This document shows positions 1 through 6,728 of a stretch of 41,405 nt of DNA, piece after piece (positions within the stretch are counted from its first letter, which is position 1; the number at the start of each line of letters is the position of its first letter). The stretch comes from Nocardioidaceae bacterium (lineage in GTDB: Bacteria > Actinomycetota > Actinomycetes > Propionibacteriales > Nocardioidaceae). The notes under the pieces are model-generated. The model had not been told where the DNA came from. It worked only from the letters and a program-made list of their open reading frames with translations, and searched no databases. The translations under genes were made by a program, and so were the position numbers. The stretch spans positions 1 through 41,405 of the forward strand of contig JAQSWV010000022.1 of assembly GCA_029266455.1 (NCBI GenBank), read 5' to 3'.

Positions 1-15
1 CAGCGGCGTCGGGGC

Positions 16-21
16 TAGTGT
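16..21 (+). promoter_or_regulatory. Candidate -10 element for a leaderless YciI transcript
   Basis: TAGTGT fits the actinobacterial -10 pattern TANNNT and ends exactly six bases before the GTG start at 28. That spacing would place the transcription start at or next to the start codon. No Shine-Dalgarno sequence lies in the few bases before the GTG, which agrees with a leaderless mRNA. Too little upstream sequence is present to look for a -35 element. Confidence 0.35.
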
Positions 22-27
22 CCCTCC

Positions 28-288
28 GTGATCTGTGTCGAGCTGACCTTCTCCGACGATCCCAGCCGGCTCGAGCTGCGGCCGCAACATCGCCAACGAC
101 TCGCTGCGCTCCACGCGGCCGGCGACCTGGTGATGGCCGGGCCCCGGGACGACGAGAGCGGCGCGCTGCTGGTCTTCGCCTGTGATCGCGCCGGCGTCGA
201 CAAGGCCCTCGCCGAGGACCCGTACTACTCCGCCACCGGTGTGGCTGTCGCGTCAGTGCGCCAGTGGCAGGTCGTCACCGGCGGCTGA
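28..288 (+). CDS. YciI-like small protein
   Basis: An 86-residue protein of the size and character of the YciI/dimeric alpha-beta barrel family. It opens with a beta strand (ICVELTF), has an arginine-rich first helix (PQHRQRLAALHAAG), then a strand with an M-AGP motif, and ends in strands that pack the small barrel. The family is found free-standing and fused to other enzymes; for most members the reaction is unknown, and no substrate can be read here. The GTG start follows a TANNNT box by six bases and lacks a ribosome-binding site, so translation may be leaderless. The MFS gene starts two bases after the stop, so the two are probably cotranscribed. Confidence 0.75.
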   Translation: MICVELTFSDDPSRLELRPQHRQRLAALHAAGDLVMAGPRDDESGALLVFACDRAGVDKALAEDPYYSATGVAVASVRQWQVVTGG

Positions 289-289
289 C

Positions 290-1687
290 GTGGCAGACCC
301 GTCCCGGTACGCGTCCGAGGGGGCCGCCGGCATCACCGCCGCGGAGGTCGCGACGCTGCAGCGTCGCGTGCTCCTGGTCACCGTGGGCGCGCAGCTGCTC
401 GCCGGCGCCGGCCTCGCGGCCGGCATCACCGTGGGTGCGCTGCTCGCCGAGGACGTCCTCGGTTCCACCGGCTGGGCGGGGATCCCGGCGGCCCTGTTCA
501 CCGCCGGGTCGGCCGTGGCCGCCACGGTCCAGGGCCGGCTGTCGCAAGCGTACGGGCGGCGGGTGGGCCTGGCCGTCGGATACGGCGCAGGTGCCGTCGG
601 GAGCGTCGGCATCGTGCTGGGCGCCGTGACGGAGCAGCCGATCCTGCTGCTGGCGGCGATGACGGTGTACGGCTCCGGTGCGGCGGCCAACCTGCAGGCC
701 CGCTATGCCGGCGCCGACCTCGCCCCGCCGGACGGCCGCGGCCGGGCGGTCAGCACGATCCTCGTGGCCACCACGGTCGGAGCGGTGGCCGGGCCGAACC
801 TCGTCGCCTGGACCGGTCGGCTCGCGGCCGACGTCGGCCTGCCGGTGCTCGCGGGCCCGTTCGTATTGGCCGCGTTCGCCTATGCCGCCGCGGCCCTGGT
901 GCTCGCCGGACTCCTGCGACCCGACCCGCTGCTGGTGGCGCGCCGGATCGCCTCCACGCCGGTCGAGACGCGGAGTCCCGTCGCTGACGAGCCCGCTGCC
1001 GGTGACCACGCTGTCGGTGACACTGCTGACAGAGACACCGCAGTCACGGCTGTCGGTGAGCCCGCGGCCGGAGCCGACGTCCGCCCCCGTCTCGGCACGG
1101 GCAGCGTGGCCCTGGCCGCGACGGCGATGGTCCTCACCACCTTGGTCATGGTCGCGGTCATGACCATGACTCCTGTGCACCTGCGCGACCACGGCCACGG
1201 GCTGGGCCCGGTCGGCGTGGTGATCGGAGTCCACGTCGCGTTCATGTACCTCCCGTCCCCGCTGAGCGGATGGCTCGCCGACCGGTACGGCCGCCCACCC
1301 GTCCTGGCACTGGCGGGGCTGACGCTGCTGTCCGCCGGCGTGGTGGCCGCCGTGGCACCCGGTGACTCCGTCGTCCTGCTCGCTGTGGCGCTGGCTCTGC
1401 TCGGACTGGGCTGGAACCTCGGGCTGGTCGGCGGCACCGCGATGCTCACCGACGTGACCCCGGCCGGCGAGCGTGCCCGTACGCAGGGCAATGTCGATCT
1501 CGTCGTCGCACTCGGGGGTGCGACGGGCGGGATGGGCAGCGGAGTCGTCGTCGCGATCGGCGGGTTCGGCCTGCTGGGCTGGTGTGGCGCCGGGTTGTCG
1601 CTGCTGTTGCTGCCGGCTGTCGTGCGAGCCGCGCGTGGCCCGGACGCGACCGAGGAGGCCGCGCCGAGCGGACATGGCCGGGAGTGA
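290..1687 (+). CDS. MFS transporter (major facilitator superfamily)
   Basis: About 465 residues with roughly twelve hydrophobic segments in two halves, as expected for a major facilitator permease of the plasma membrane. The motif-A region of the second half is visible after the central loop (ADRYGRPP). The central cytoplasmic loop is long, acidic and Ala/Gly-rich, with an imperfect internal repeat (DEPAAG, AVGD, then AVGE, EPAAG), so it is probably disordered. I chose the GTG at 290, one base after the YciI stop, because the open frame upstream reads through YciI in another frame and gives non-membrane sequence. The substrate cannot be deduced; drug or metabolite efflux is the usual annotation. 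It converges on dnaB, with no obvious strong terminator in the 63 bases between. Confidence 0.82.
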   Translation: MADPSRYASEGAAGITAAEVATLQRRVLLVTVGAQLLAGAGLAAGITVGALLAEDVLGSTGWAGIPAALFTAGSAVAATVQGRLSQAYGRRVGLAVGYGAGAVGSVGIVLGAVTEQPILLLAAMTVYGSGAAANLQARYAGADLAPPDGRGRAVSTILVATTVGAVAGPNLVAWTGRLAADVGLPVLAGPFVLAAFAYAAAALVLAGLLRPDPLLVARRIASTPVETRSPVADEPAAGDHAVGDTADRDTAVTAVGEPAAGADVRPRLGTGSVALAATAMVLTTLVMVAVMTMTPVHLRDHGHGLGPVGVVIGVHVAFMYLPSPLSGWLADRYGRPPVLALAGLTLLSAGVVAAVAPGDSVVLLAVALALLGLGWNLGLVGGTAMLTDVTPAGERARTQGNVDLVVALGGATGGMGSGVVVAIGGFGLLGWCGAGLSLLLLPAVVRAARGPDATEEAAPSGHGRE

Positions 1688-1750
1688 TACCGCGGAATCA
1701 TGCGCACGTCGCACCGGGGCGGGGCGGAGTCGTTGGAGGTGCGATCCGCA

Positions 1751-3145
1751 TCAGCCGCGCTGCATGTCGACGAAGCGCGAGTAATGCCCCTGGAACGCGA
1801 CGACGAGGTTGGCGGTGGGCCCGGCGCGGTGCTTGGCGACGATCACATCGGCCTCGCCGGGGCGGGTGGACTCGCGCTCGTACAGGTCGTCGCGGTGGAG
1901 GAGGATCACCATGTCGGCATCCTGCTCGAGCGATCCGCTCTCACGGAGGTCACTGAGCATCGGCCGCTTGTCGGTGCGCTGCTCGGCGCCCCGGTTGAGC
2001 TGGCTCACCGCGATGACCGGGACCTCGAGCTCCTTGGCCAGCAGCTTCATCTGGCGCGAGAACTCCGAGACCTCCAGCTGCCGGCTCTCGACCCGCTTGC
2101 CCGAGGTCATCAGCTGCAGGTAGTCGACCACGACGAGGCGCAGGTCGTGGCGCTGCTTGAGCCGGCGGGCCTTCGCCCGGATCTCCATCATCGTCATGTT
2201 GGGGCTGTCGTCGATGAACAGCGGCGACTCGGAGACTTTGGCCATGGTGCTGGCCAGCCGCTGCCAGTCGTCGTCGCTCATGTGGCCGTTGCGCATGTGG
2301 TGCAGAGGGATTCTCGCCTCGGCCGAGAGCAGCCGCATACTGATCTCGGTACGGCTCATCTCGAGCGAGAAGATGACGCTGGCCATCTGGTGCCTGATCG
2401 AGGCGGAGCGGCAGATGTCGAGCGCCATCGTCGACTTCCCCATGGCGGGCCGCGCCGCCACGATGACCATCTGCCCGGCGTGCAGGCCGTTGGTGAGCTC
2501 GTCGAGGTCGAAGAAGCCGGTCGGCACCCCGACCATCCGGCCGTCACGGGCGCCGATCGCCTCGATCTCGTCCAGCGTCGGTCCGAGAATGTCTCGCAGC
2601 GGCGCATAGTCGTCACTCGTGCGCTTGTCGGTCACCGAGTAGACCTCGGCCTGGGCCCGGTCGACAACGTCGTCGACCTGTCCCTCGCCGGCGTAGCCGA
2701 GCTGGGCGATCTTGGTCCCCGCGTCGACGAGCCGGCGCAGGATCGCCTTCTCCCGCACGATCTCGGCGTAGTAGCCGGCGTTGGTGGCGATCGGCACCCC
2801 GGCGGTGAGGGTATGCAGGTAGACGGCCCCGCCGATGCGCCCCAGCTCACCGCGCCGGGTGAGCTCGGCCGCGACCGTCAGGGGGTCGGCAGGCTCGCCG
2901 CGGCCATACAGGTCCAGGATCGCGTCGAAGATCGTCTCGTGTACCGGCCGGTAGAAGTCGCTGCCACGGACCGCTTCGACCACGTCGGCGATGGCGTCCT
3001 TGCTCAGCAGCATGGCGCCCAGCACCGACTGCTCGGCGGCATGGTCCTGCGGAGGCGTACGGTCGCCGAAGCGCTGGTCGACCGGCTCGCCGTAGGCGTC
3101 ATCGGGGTCGGGCCGGCCAGCTCCTCGGAACTCCGCGACACTCAC
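1751..3145 (-). CDS. dnaB: Replicative DNA helicase DnaB
   Basis: 464 residues covering the full DnaB layout: an N-terminal collar domain starting at the PPQDHAAEQSVLGAML motif and a RecA-like motor. Walker A is visible as ARPAMGKST, Walker B as LVVVDYLQLM, and the C-terminal arginine region as ESGSLEQDADMVILLHR. DnaB is the hexameric helicase that unwinds DNA ahead of the replisome. The GTG start has GAGGAGT six bases upstream. The gene is uninterrupted: unlike several mycobacterial DnaB genes it carries no intein in the P-loop or downstream motifs. It lies beyond rplI with a MATE gene between, the arrangement known in Streptomyces. Its upstream region contains DnaA-box-like words. Confidence 0.97.
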   Translation of the reverse strand: MSVAEFRGAGRPDPDDAYGEPVDQRFGDRTPPQDHAAEQSVLGAMLLSKDAIADVVEAVRGSDFYRPVHETIFDAILDLYGRGEPADPLTVAAELTRRGELGRIGGAVYLHTLTAGVPIATNAGYYAEIVREKAILRRLVDAGTKIAQLGYAGEGQVDDVVDRAQAEVYSVTDKRTSDDYAPLRDILGPTLDEIEAIGARDGRMVGVPTGFFDLDELTNGLHAGQMVIVAARPAMGKSTMALDICRSASIRHQMASVIFSLEMSRTEISMRLLSAEARIPLHHMRNGHMSDDDWQRLASTMAKVSESPLFIDDSPNMTMMEIRAKARRLKQRHDLRLVVVDYLQLMTSGKRVESRQLEVSEFSRQMKLLAKELEVPVIAVSQLNRGAEQRTDKRPMLSDLRESGSLEQDADMVILLHRDDLYERESTRPGEADVIVAKHRAGPTANLVVAFQGHYSRFVDMQRG

Positions 3146-3228
3146 CGACGACTCCTCGTCCGAACACAGGTTCGACCGCCGACATGCACGCTAGTTCCCC
3201 CCACCGACAGCCGCCGCTGACCGCTGGC

Positions 3229-3266
3229 GCCCCCGGACCTGCCGGACGCCCCCGGACCTGCCGGAC
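3229..3266. repeat. Perfect tandem duplication of a 19-bp unit
   Basis: The unit GCCCCCGGACCTGCCGGAC occurs twice head to tail with no spacer, at 3229-3247 and 3248-3266. Each copy contains short inverted words (CCGG), so a small hairpin is possible. It lies upstream of dnaB, on the side that would be transcribed or bound by regulators of that gene. It may simply be a replication-slippage duplication. Confidence 0.9.
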
Positions 3267-3308
3267 AGGACGCGACGCTACGGGCGAGCGGACCAGGAGG
3301 ACAGCAGC

Positions 3309-3461
3309 CGGTCCACAGGGGTTGTGGATGAACCGCGGCTGGTTGGGGAGAAGGGGGCCAATGACTGTGCACAGCCTGTGCGGCACGCTGTGGACGCAGG
3401 GCGCAATCGCCGGTGAGCAGCGCGCTGACCTGCACAGATGCGCTTCCCGATGTGTGGACCA
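3309..3461. promoter_or_regulatory. Cluster of DnaA-box-like sequences upstream of dnaB
   Basis: Compared with the actinobacterial box TTGTCCACA and its complement TGTGGA(C/T)AA, I count 8/9 matches at 3323-3331 (TGTGGATGA) and 3453-3461 (TGTGGACCA), and 7/9 matches at 3309-3317, 3366-3374 and 3389-3397. None is perfect. The density within 150 bases is higher than I notice elsewhere in the window, but no statistics were computed. Binding of DnaA is inference. Confidence 0.35.
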
Positions 3462-3590
3462 AAGAAAGTTCGCAGGGTTTCGGCCACCGCCCCGGACCCT
3501 TCGGCACAACCGGCACGAAGTGGGTGGTGCCGCCCTGACCGAGCTCGGCGACCGAGGTTTTCCCCAGCAGCTGCGGAGAGGAGCAGGGGC

Positions 3591-4919
3591 GTGCGACGTC
3601 TACGCGTGCCGGCCGAGGATCGCGAGATGCTCAGGCTCGCGGTGCCGGCCTTCGCGGCGCTGGTGAGCGAGCCGCTGTTCCTGCTGGCTGACACGGCGGT
3701 GGTGGGACATCTCGGAACCACGCCGCTGGCCGCCCTCGCGGTGGCGGCCATCGTGGTGCAGACCCTGGTGGGGCTGTGCGTCTTCCTGGCCTACGGCACC
3801 ACCGCGACCGTCGGCCGGCGGCTGGGAGCAGGCGACCTGCGGGGCGCGCTGGCCGACGGCGTGGCGGGCAGCTGGCTCGCCCTCGGCATCGGGGCCACGC
3901 TCGCCGTCGGCCTGGCCATCAGCGCCCGCGCCCTGCCCGGCCTGTTCGCCGTCCCCGACGCGGTTGCCGCACAGGCGGGGACCTACCTGCTGGTGGCGGC
4001 GCCGGGGATCCCGGCCATGCTCGTGGTGCTGGCGACCACGGGGGTGCTGCGCGGCCTGCAGGACACCCGGACGCCGCTGGTCGTGCTCGTGGCGGCGAAC
4101 ATCGCCAACATCGTGCTGAACATCGTGCTGGTCTACGGGCTGGGGCTCGGTCTGGCCGGTTCGGCGCTGGGCACGACCCTGGCCCAGATCGGGGCAGCCG
4201 CTGCGCTCGTCGTCGTCGTCGTGCGCGCCGCCCGCCGCTACGGCGCCGACCTGTGGCCTGCACCTCCTGCCGTCCTGCACGCCGTCCGACTCGGGGTGGC
4301 GCTCTTCGTGCGCACCCTGTCCCTGCGGCTCGTGCTGCTGCTCGCCACCGTCATCGCGAGCACCATGCCGGCGGCCTCGCTGGCGGCCCAGCAGATCGCG
4401 GTCACGGTGGTCTCTGCCCTGGCCTTCGGGCTCGACGCCATCGCCATCGCAGCGCAGGCAATGGTGGGGCGGAGGTTGGGCGGCGGCCAGGTCGACGAGA
4501 CCCGCCGCACCGCCCGACGGATGCTCGGCTGGGGTCTCGTCACGGGGACCCTCGCGGGGCTCGCGCTGCTGGCGGCCAGCCCCTGGCTTGCCTGGGCCTT
4601 CACCTCCGACCCGGGCGTCCGGGCCGCCACCGTCGGTGCGCTCGTCGCGGTGGCGCTGGTGCAACCGGTCTCGGGGGTCGTCTTCGTCCTGGACGGAGTG
4701 CTCATCGGCGCGGGCGACGGCCGCTATCTCGCCTGGGCAGGGATCATCACGCTGGTGGCCTACGTGCCGTGTGCGCTTCTCGTCCTGGCCAGTGGCGCGG
4801 GGCTCGGGTGGCTGTGGGCGGCGTACGGAGCCTGGATGGTCGCGCGCGCGGTCACCCTCGTACTGCGCGAACGCTCGGGGCACTGGCTCGTCACCGGCGC
4901 GGTGCGGATGGCGAGCTGA
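3591..4919 (+). CDS. MATE family multidrug/Na+-type exporter (DinF-like)
   Basis: About 442 residues with twelve predicted membrane helices. The first helix carries the DinF/NorM-type signature LAVPAFAALVSEPLFLLADTA followed by VVGHLG, and the second half repeats the fold. MATE proteins export cationic drugs or metabolites in exchange for Na+ or H+ at the plasma membrane; this branch is close to DinF. I place the start at the GTG at 3591 because GGAGAGGAG sits seven bases upstream; the longer open frame extends into Arg-rich sequence typical of non-coding frames. The gene converges on rplI. The position between dnaB and the rplI operon is conserved in Streptomyces, which suggests an old neighbour rather than recent arrival. 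Confidence 0.9.
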   Translation: MRRLRVPAEDREMLRLAVPAFAALVSEPLFLLADTAVVGHLGTTPLAALAVAAIVVQTLVGLCVFLAYGTTATVGRRLGAGDLRGALADGVAGSWLALGIGATLAVGLAISARALPGLFAVPDAVAAQAGTYLLVAAPGIPAMLVVLATTGVLRGLQDTRTPLVVLVAANIANIVLNIVLVYGLGLGLAGSALGTTLAQIGAAAALVVVVVRAARRYGADLWPAPPAVLHAVRLGVALFVRTLSLRLVLLLATVIASTMPAASLAAQQIAVTVVSALAFGLDAIAIAAQAMVGRRLGGGQVDETRRTARRMLGWGLVTGTLAGLALLAASPWLAWAFTSDPGVRAATVGALVAVALVQPVSGVVFVLDGVLIGAGDGRYLAWAGIITLVAYVPCALLVLASGAGLGWLWAAYGAWMVARAVTLVLRERSGHWLVTGAVRMAS

Positions 4920-4936
4920 CCCGGGACCAGCCCGGG
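4920..4936. terminator. GC hairpin between the converging MATE and rplI genes
   Basis: CCCGGG, loop ACCAG, CCCGGG directly follows the MATE stop codon; a second perfect palindrome, ACCGGCCGGT, follows at 4941-4950. There is no T-run, so this would be an actinobacterial-style stem terminator, possibly working in both directions in this 30-base convergent gap. Confidence 0.5.
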
Positions 4937-4949
4937 CACGACCGGCCGG

Positions 4950-5396
4950 TCAGGCCGCGACGACCTCCACCTGCACGCTGGCGGCGACCTCGTCGTGCAC
5001 GCGCACCGTCACCTGGTGGCTGCCCAGGGACTTGATCGGCTGAGCCACCTGGATGCGACGACGGTCGACCTCGGGGCCGCCGGCGCCCTTGATCGCGCCG
5101 GCGATGTCGGTGACCGTCACGGCGCCGAACAGCCGACCCGTCTCGCCGGCCCGCGCCGGCAGCCGCACGGTCAGGCCCTCGAGCTGGTCGCGGATCTGCT
5201 CGGCGTGCCCGAGGTCGCGCACCTCGCGCAGCTCGCGCGACTTCTTGAGGGAGTCGATCTGCTTGGCGGCGCCCTTGGTCCAGCGCACGGCGAAGCCGCG
5301 CGGGATCAGGAAGTTGCGGCCGTACCCGTCCTTGACGTCGACGATGTCGCCGGGTGCCCCGAGGTCGTCGACCTCGTGAGTGAGGATGAGCTTCAT
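4950..5396 (-). CDS. rplI: 50S ribosomal protein bL9
   Basis: 148 residues, the normal length for bL9. The N-terminal rRNA-binding domain is clear ([19 protein letters not shown], then [14 protein letters not shown]), followed by the long connecting helix and the C-terminal domain with GRLFGAVT. bL9 binds domain V of 23S rRNA near the L1 stalk and helps keep frame during translation. It is the last gene of the rpsF-ssb-rpsR-rplI operon, 13 bases after rpsR, with an ATG start and GGAGGA upstream. Confidence 0.98.
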   Translation of the reverse strand: MKLILTHEVDDLGAPGDIVDVKDGYGRNFLIPRGFAVRWTKGAAKQIDSLKKSRELREVRDLGHAEQIRDQLEGLTVRLPARAGETGRLFGAVTVTDIAGAIKGAGGPEVDRRRIQVAQPIKSLGSHQVTVRVHDEVAASVQVEVVAA

Positions 5397-5409
5397 GTCG
5401 TCCTCCCGC

Positions 5410-5646
5410 TCAGCGAGTGGCTGAGGTGTAGGGCAGCAGCGCCATCTCGCGGGCGTTCTTGATGGCCGCGGCGATCTGACGCTGCTCCTGGACGGTCACG
5501 CCCGTGACCCGGCGAGCGCGGATCTTGCCGCGGTCGGAGATGAACTTCCGCAGCAGGGTGGTGTCCTTGTAGTCGATGTAGGTGACCTTCGCCGCCTTGA
5601 GCGGGTTCTGCTTCTTCTTCGGCTTGCGAAGTACTGGCTTGGCCAT
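5410..5646 (-). CDS. rpsR: 30S ribosomal protein bS18, cysteine-free form
   Basis: 78 residues starting [15 protein letters not shown] and carrying the S18 core ([20 protein letters not shown], then [12 protein letters not shown]). S18 pairs with S6 on the 30S platform. The start is the ATG at 5646; the longer open frame upstream is Arg/Pro-rich and overlaps ssb. In the zinc-binding paralogue known from Streptomyces and Mycobacterium, the stretch after the basic N-terminus holds a CxxC pair and the RRVTG motif is followed by NCxQH. Here these positions read QNPLKAAK and VTVQEQ, with no cysteine anywhere. This is therefore the zinc-independent type sitting in the primary operon, rather than at a separate Zur-controlled locus. 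Confidence 0.97.
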   Translation of the reverse strand: MAKPVLRKPKKKQNPLKAAKVTYIDYKDTTLLRKFISDRGKIRARRVTGVTVQEQRQIAAAIKNAREMALLPYTSATR

Positions 5647-5677
5647 GTGCTCGGTGCTCCTTGGATGTCGCGGAACG

Positions 5678-6214
5678 TCAGAACGGCGGGTCGTCGGAGG
5701 TGCTGCCACCGGCCGCCCAGGGGTCATTGCTCGGTGCGGCGCCCGACCCGCCGGATGCGGCACCGGTGGCCCAGGGGTCGGTGCCACCGGACGGCGCGCC
5801 GGACTGCCCGCCCGGCTGCCCGCCGCCGTATCCACCGCCCCCGCCGCCGCGCTGCACCTTGGCGACCTTGGCGGTAGCGCTGCGCAGGCTCGGGCCGACC
5901 TCGTCGACGTCGACCTCGAACACGGTGCGCTTCTCGCCCTCACGCGTCTCGTACGAGCGCTGCTTCAGCCGGCCCTGGACGATGACGCGCATGCCCTTCT
6001 GCAGCGACTCGGCGACGTTCTCAGCCGCCTGCCGCCACACCGAGCAGGTGAGGAACAGGGACTCGCCGTCCTTGAAGTCACCCGACTGGCGGTCGTAGAT
6101 ACGTGGCGTCGAGGCCAGGCGGAAGTTCGCCACGGCCGCGCCGGACGGAGTGAAACGCAACTCCGGGTCGTCGACGAGGTTGCCGACGAGGGTGATGACA
6201 GTCTCGCCTGCCAT
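5678..6214 (-). CDS. ssb: Single-stranded DNA-binding protein SSB
   Basis: 178 residues. Residues 1 to about 110 form the OB fold ([20 protein letters not shown], then [18 protein letters not shown], then [11 protein letters not shown]). A Gly/Ser/Pro-rich flexible linker follows and the protein ends in DDPPF, the acidic tip that recruits repair and replication partners. It coats single-stranded DNA at forks and repair sites. Its place between rpsF and rpsR is the conserved bacterial arrangement, giving coordinated supply with ribosomal proteins. The TDPWATG and NDPWAAG words in the linker are a short imperfect repeat. Confidence 0.98.
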   Translation of the reverse strand: MAGETVITLVGNLVDDPELRFTPSGAAVANFRLASTPRIYDRQSGDFKDGESLFLTCSVWRQAAENVAESLQKGMRVIVQGRLKQRSYETREGEKRTVFEVDVDEVGPSLRSATAKVAKVQRGGGGGGYGGGQPGGQSGAPSGGTDPWATGAASGGSGAAPSNDPWAAGGSTSDDPPF

Positions 6215-6245
6215 GAGTCCTCCGTGATCTCTCGAGCCGGGACGC

Positions 6246-6536
6246 TCAGCGAGCGTCGGGGCGGATGACCTTTGTCCGCATCACTGACTCGTTCAGCGTC
6301 AGCTGGCGATCAAGCTCTTTGACCGTGGCTGGCTCGGCGGTCAGCTCGACCACCGCGTAGATGCCCTCGGCGCGCTTGTTGATCTCGTACGCCATCCGGC
6401 GCCGACCCCACACGTCGACGCTGTCGACCGTGCCGCCGTCCTGGCGCACGAGACCCAGGTAGCGGTCGAGCGACGGGGCGACGGTGCGTTCCTCGAGATC
6501 GGGGTCGAGGATGACCATCAGTTCGTAGTGACGCAC
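6246..6536 (-). CDS. rpsF: 30S ribosomal protein bS6
   Basis: 96 residues from the preferred start, with the S6 fold signature [18 protein letters not shown], the [12 protein letters not shown] strand and the [14 protein letters not shown] strand. S6 binds S18 on the 30S platform. Two in-frame GTG codons are possible: the one at 6548 directly abuts the AGGAGG at 6549-6554, leaving no spacing, whereas the GTG at 6536 is about twelve bases downstream and matches the usual family start (MRHYEL). I use the latter. It is the first gene of the S6-SSB-S18-L9 operon and has a roughly 190-base leader containing a strong stem-loop. Confidence 0.97.
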   Translation of the reverse strand: MRHYELMVILDPDLEERTVAPSLDRYLGLVRQDGGTVDSVDVWGRRRMAYEINKRAEGIYAVVELTAEPATVKELDRQLTLNESVMRTKVIRPDAR

Positions 6537-6565
6537 AGCAGTCTCCACCTCCTACGGTCTGCGCG

Positions 6566-6584
6566 GTCACGGTCTCTCCGTGAC
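6566..6584 (-). promoter_or_regulatory. Stem-loop in the rpsF leader
   Basis: On the coding strand the leader contains GTCACGG, loop AGAGA, CCGTGAC: a perfect 7-bp stem about 30 bases before the rpsF start codon and just upstream of the AGGAGG. rpsF leaders in many bacteria bind the S6:S18 complex through a hairpin with an exposed CCG; this hairpin has CCG at the base of the loop but within the stem. Autogenous control is therefore plausible but not shown. It could also be an attenuator. Confidence 0.4.
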
Positions 6585-6678
6585 AGGAGGGCTGTGGCAT
6601 CCGGCCTCGGAGCGCGCGCCACCGGCGCGAGCCTCGGACAGGGGCAGTCGGTCCCGGCTGGTGCCAGGCCGACGTCGG

Positions 6679-6684
6679 AGTCTA
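6679..6684 (-). promoter_or_regulatory. Candidate -10 of the rpsF operon promoter
   Basis: On the minus strand the word TAGACT (TANNNT) lies about 145 bases before rpsF, in the gap after the GGDEF gene. No good TTGACA-like -35 is seen at 17-18 bases. It is the best -10-like word in this gap. Confidence 0.25.
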
Positions 6685-6728
6685 GCCGAGCCCGACACAC
6701 CGCGGCGAATCGCCGTCCACAGCCTTGG

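Larger units (their letters stand above)
3146..3590. other. 445-bp divergent intergenic region between dnaB and the MATE gene
   Basis: No credible gene is seen here; open frames in this stretch are short and change composition abruptly at its edges. It must hold the promoters for dnaB (leftward) and the MATE gene (rightward). It contains a perfect 19-bp tandem duplication (3229-3266) and several 7/9 to 8/9 matches to the DnaA box between 3309 and 3461, including CTGTGCACAG, a perfect 10-bp palindrome at 3365-3374. It is less GC-rich around 3440-3480 than its surroundings. Confidence 0.8.

Noticed and set aside
961-1080. Repeat-like linker in the first MFS gene as a regulatory DNA repeat
   Set aside because: The imperfect repeats are in frame and explained by a low-complexity Ala/Gly/Asp loop in the protein.
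1751-3145. Intein in dnaB
   Set aside because: The P-loop and later motifs are contiguous and the length is normal.
3158-3190. tRNA-like GGTTCGA word
   Set aside because: No acceptor stem, anticodon arm or CCA context around it; a chance T-loop word.
1700-3220. Long open frame on the plus strand across dnaB
   Set aside because: It is antisense to a complete DnaB with all motifs; His/Arg/Gly-rich composition is typical of shadow frames in high-GC DNA.
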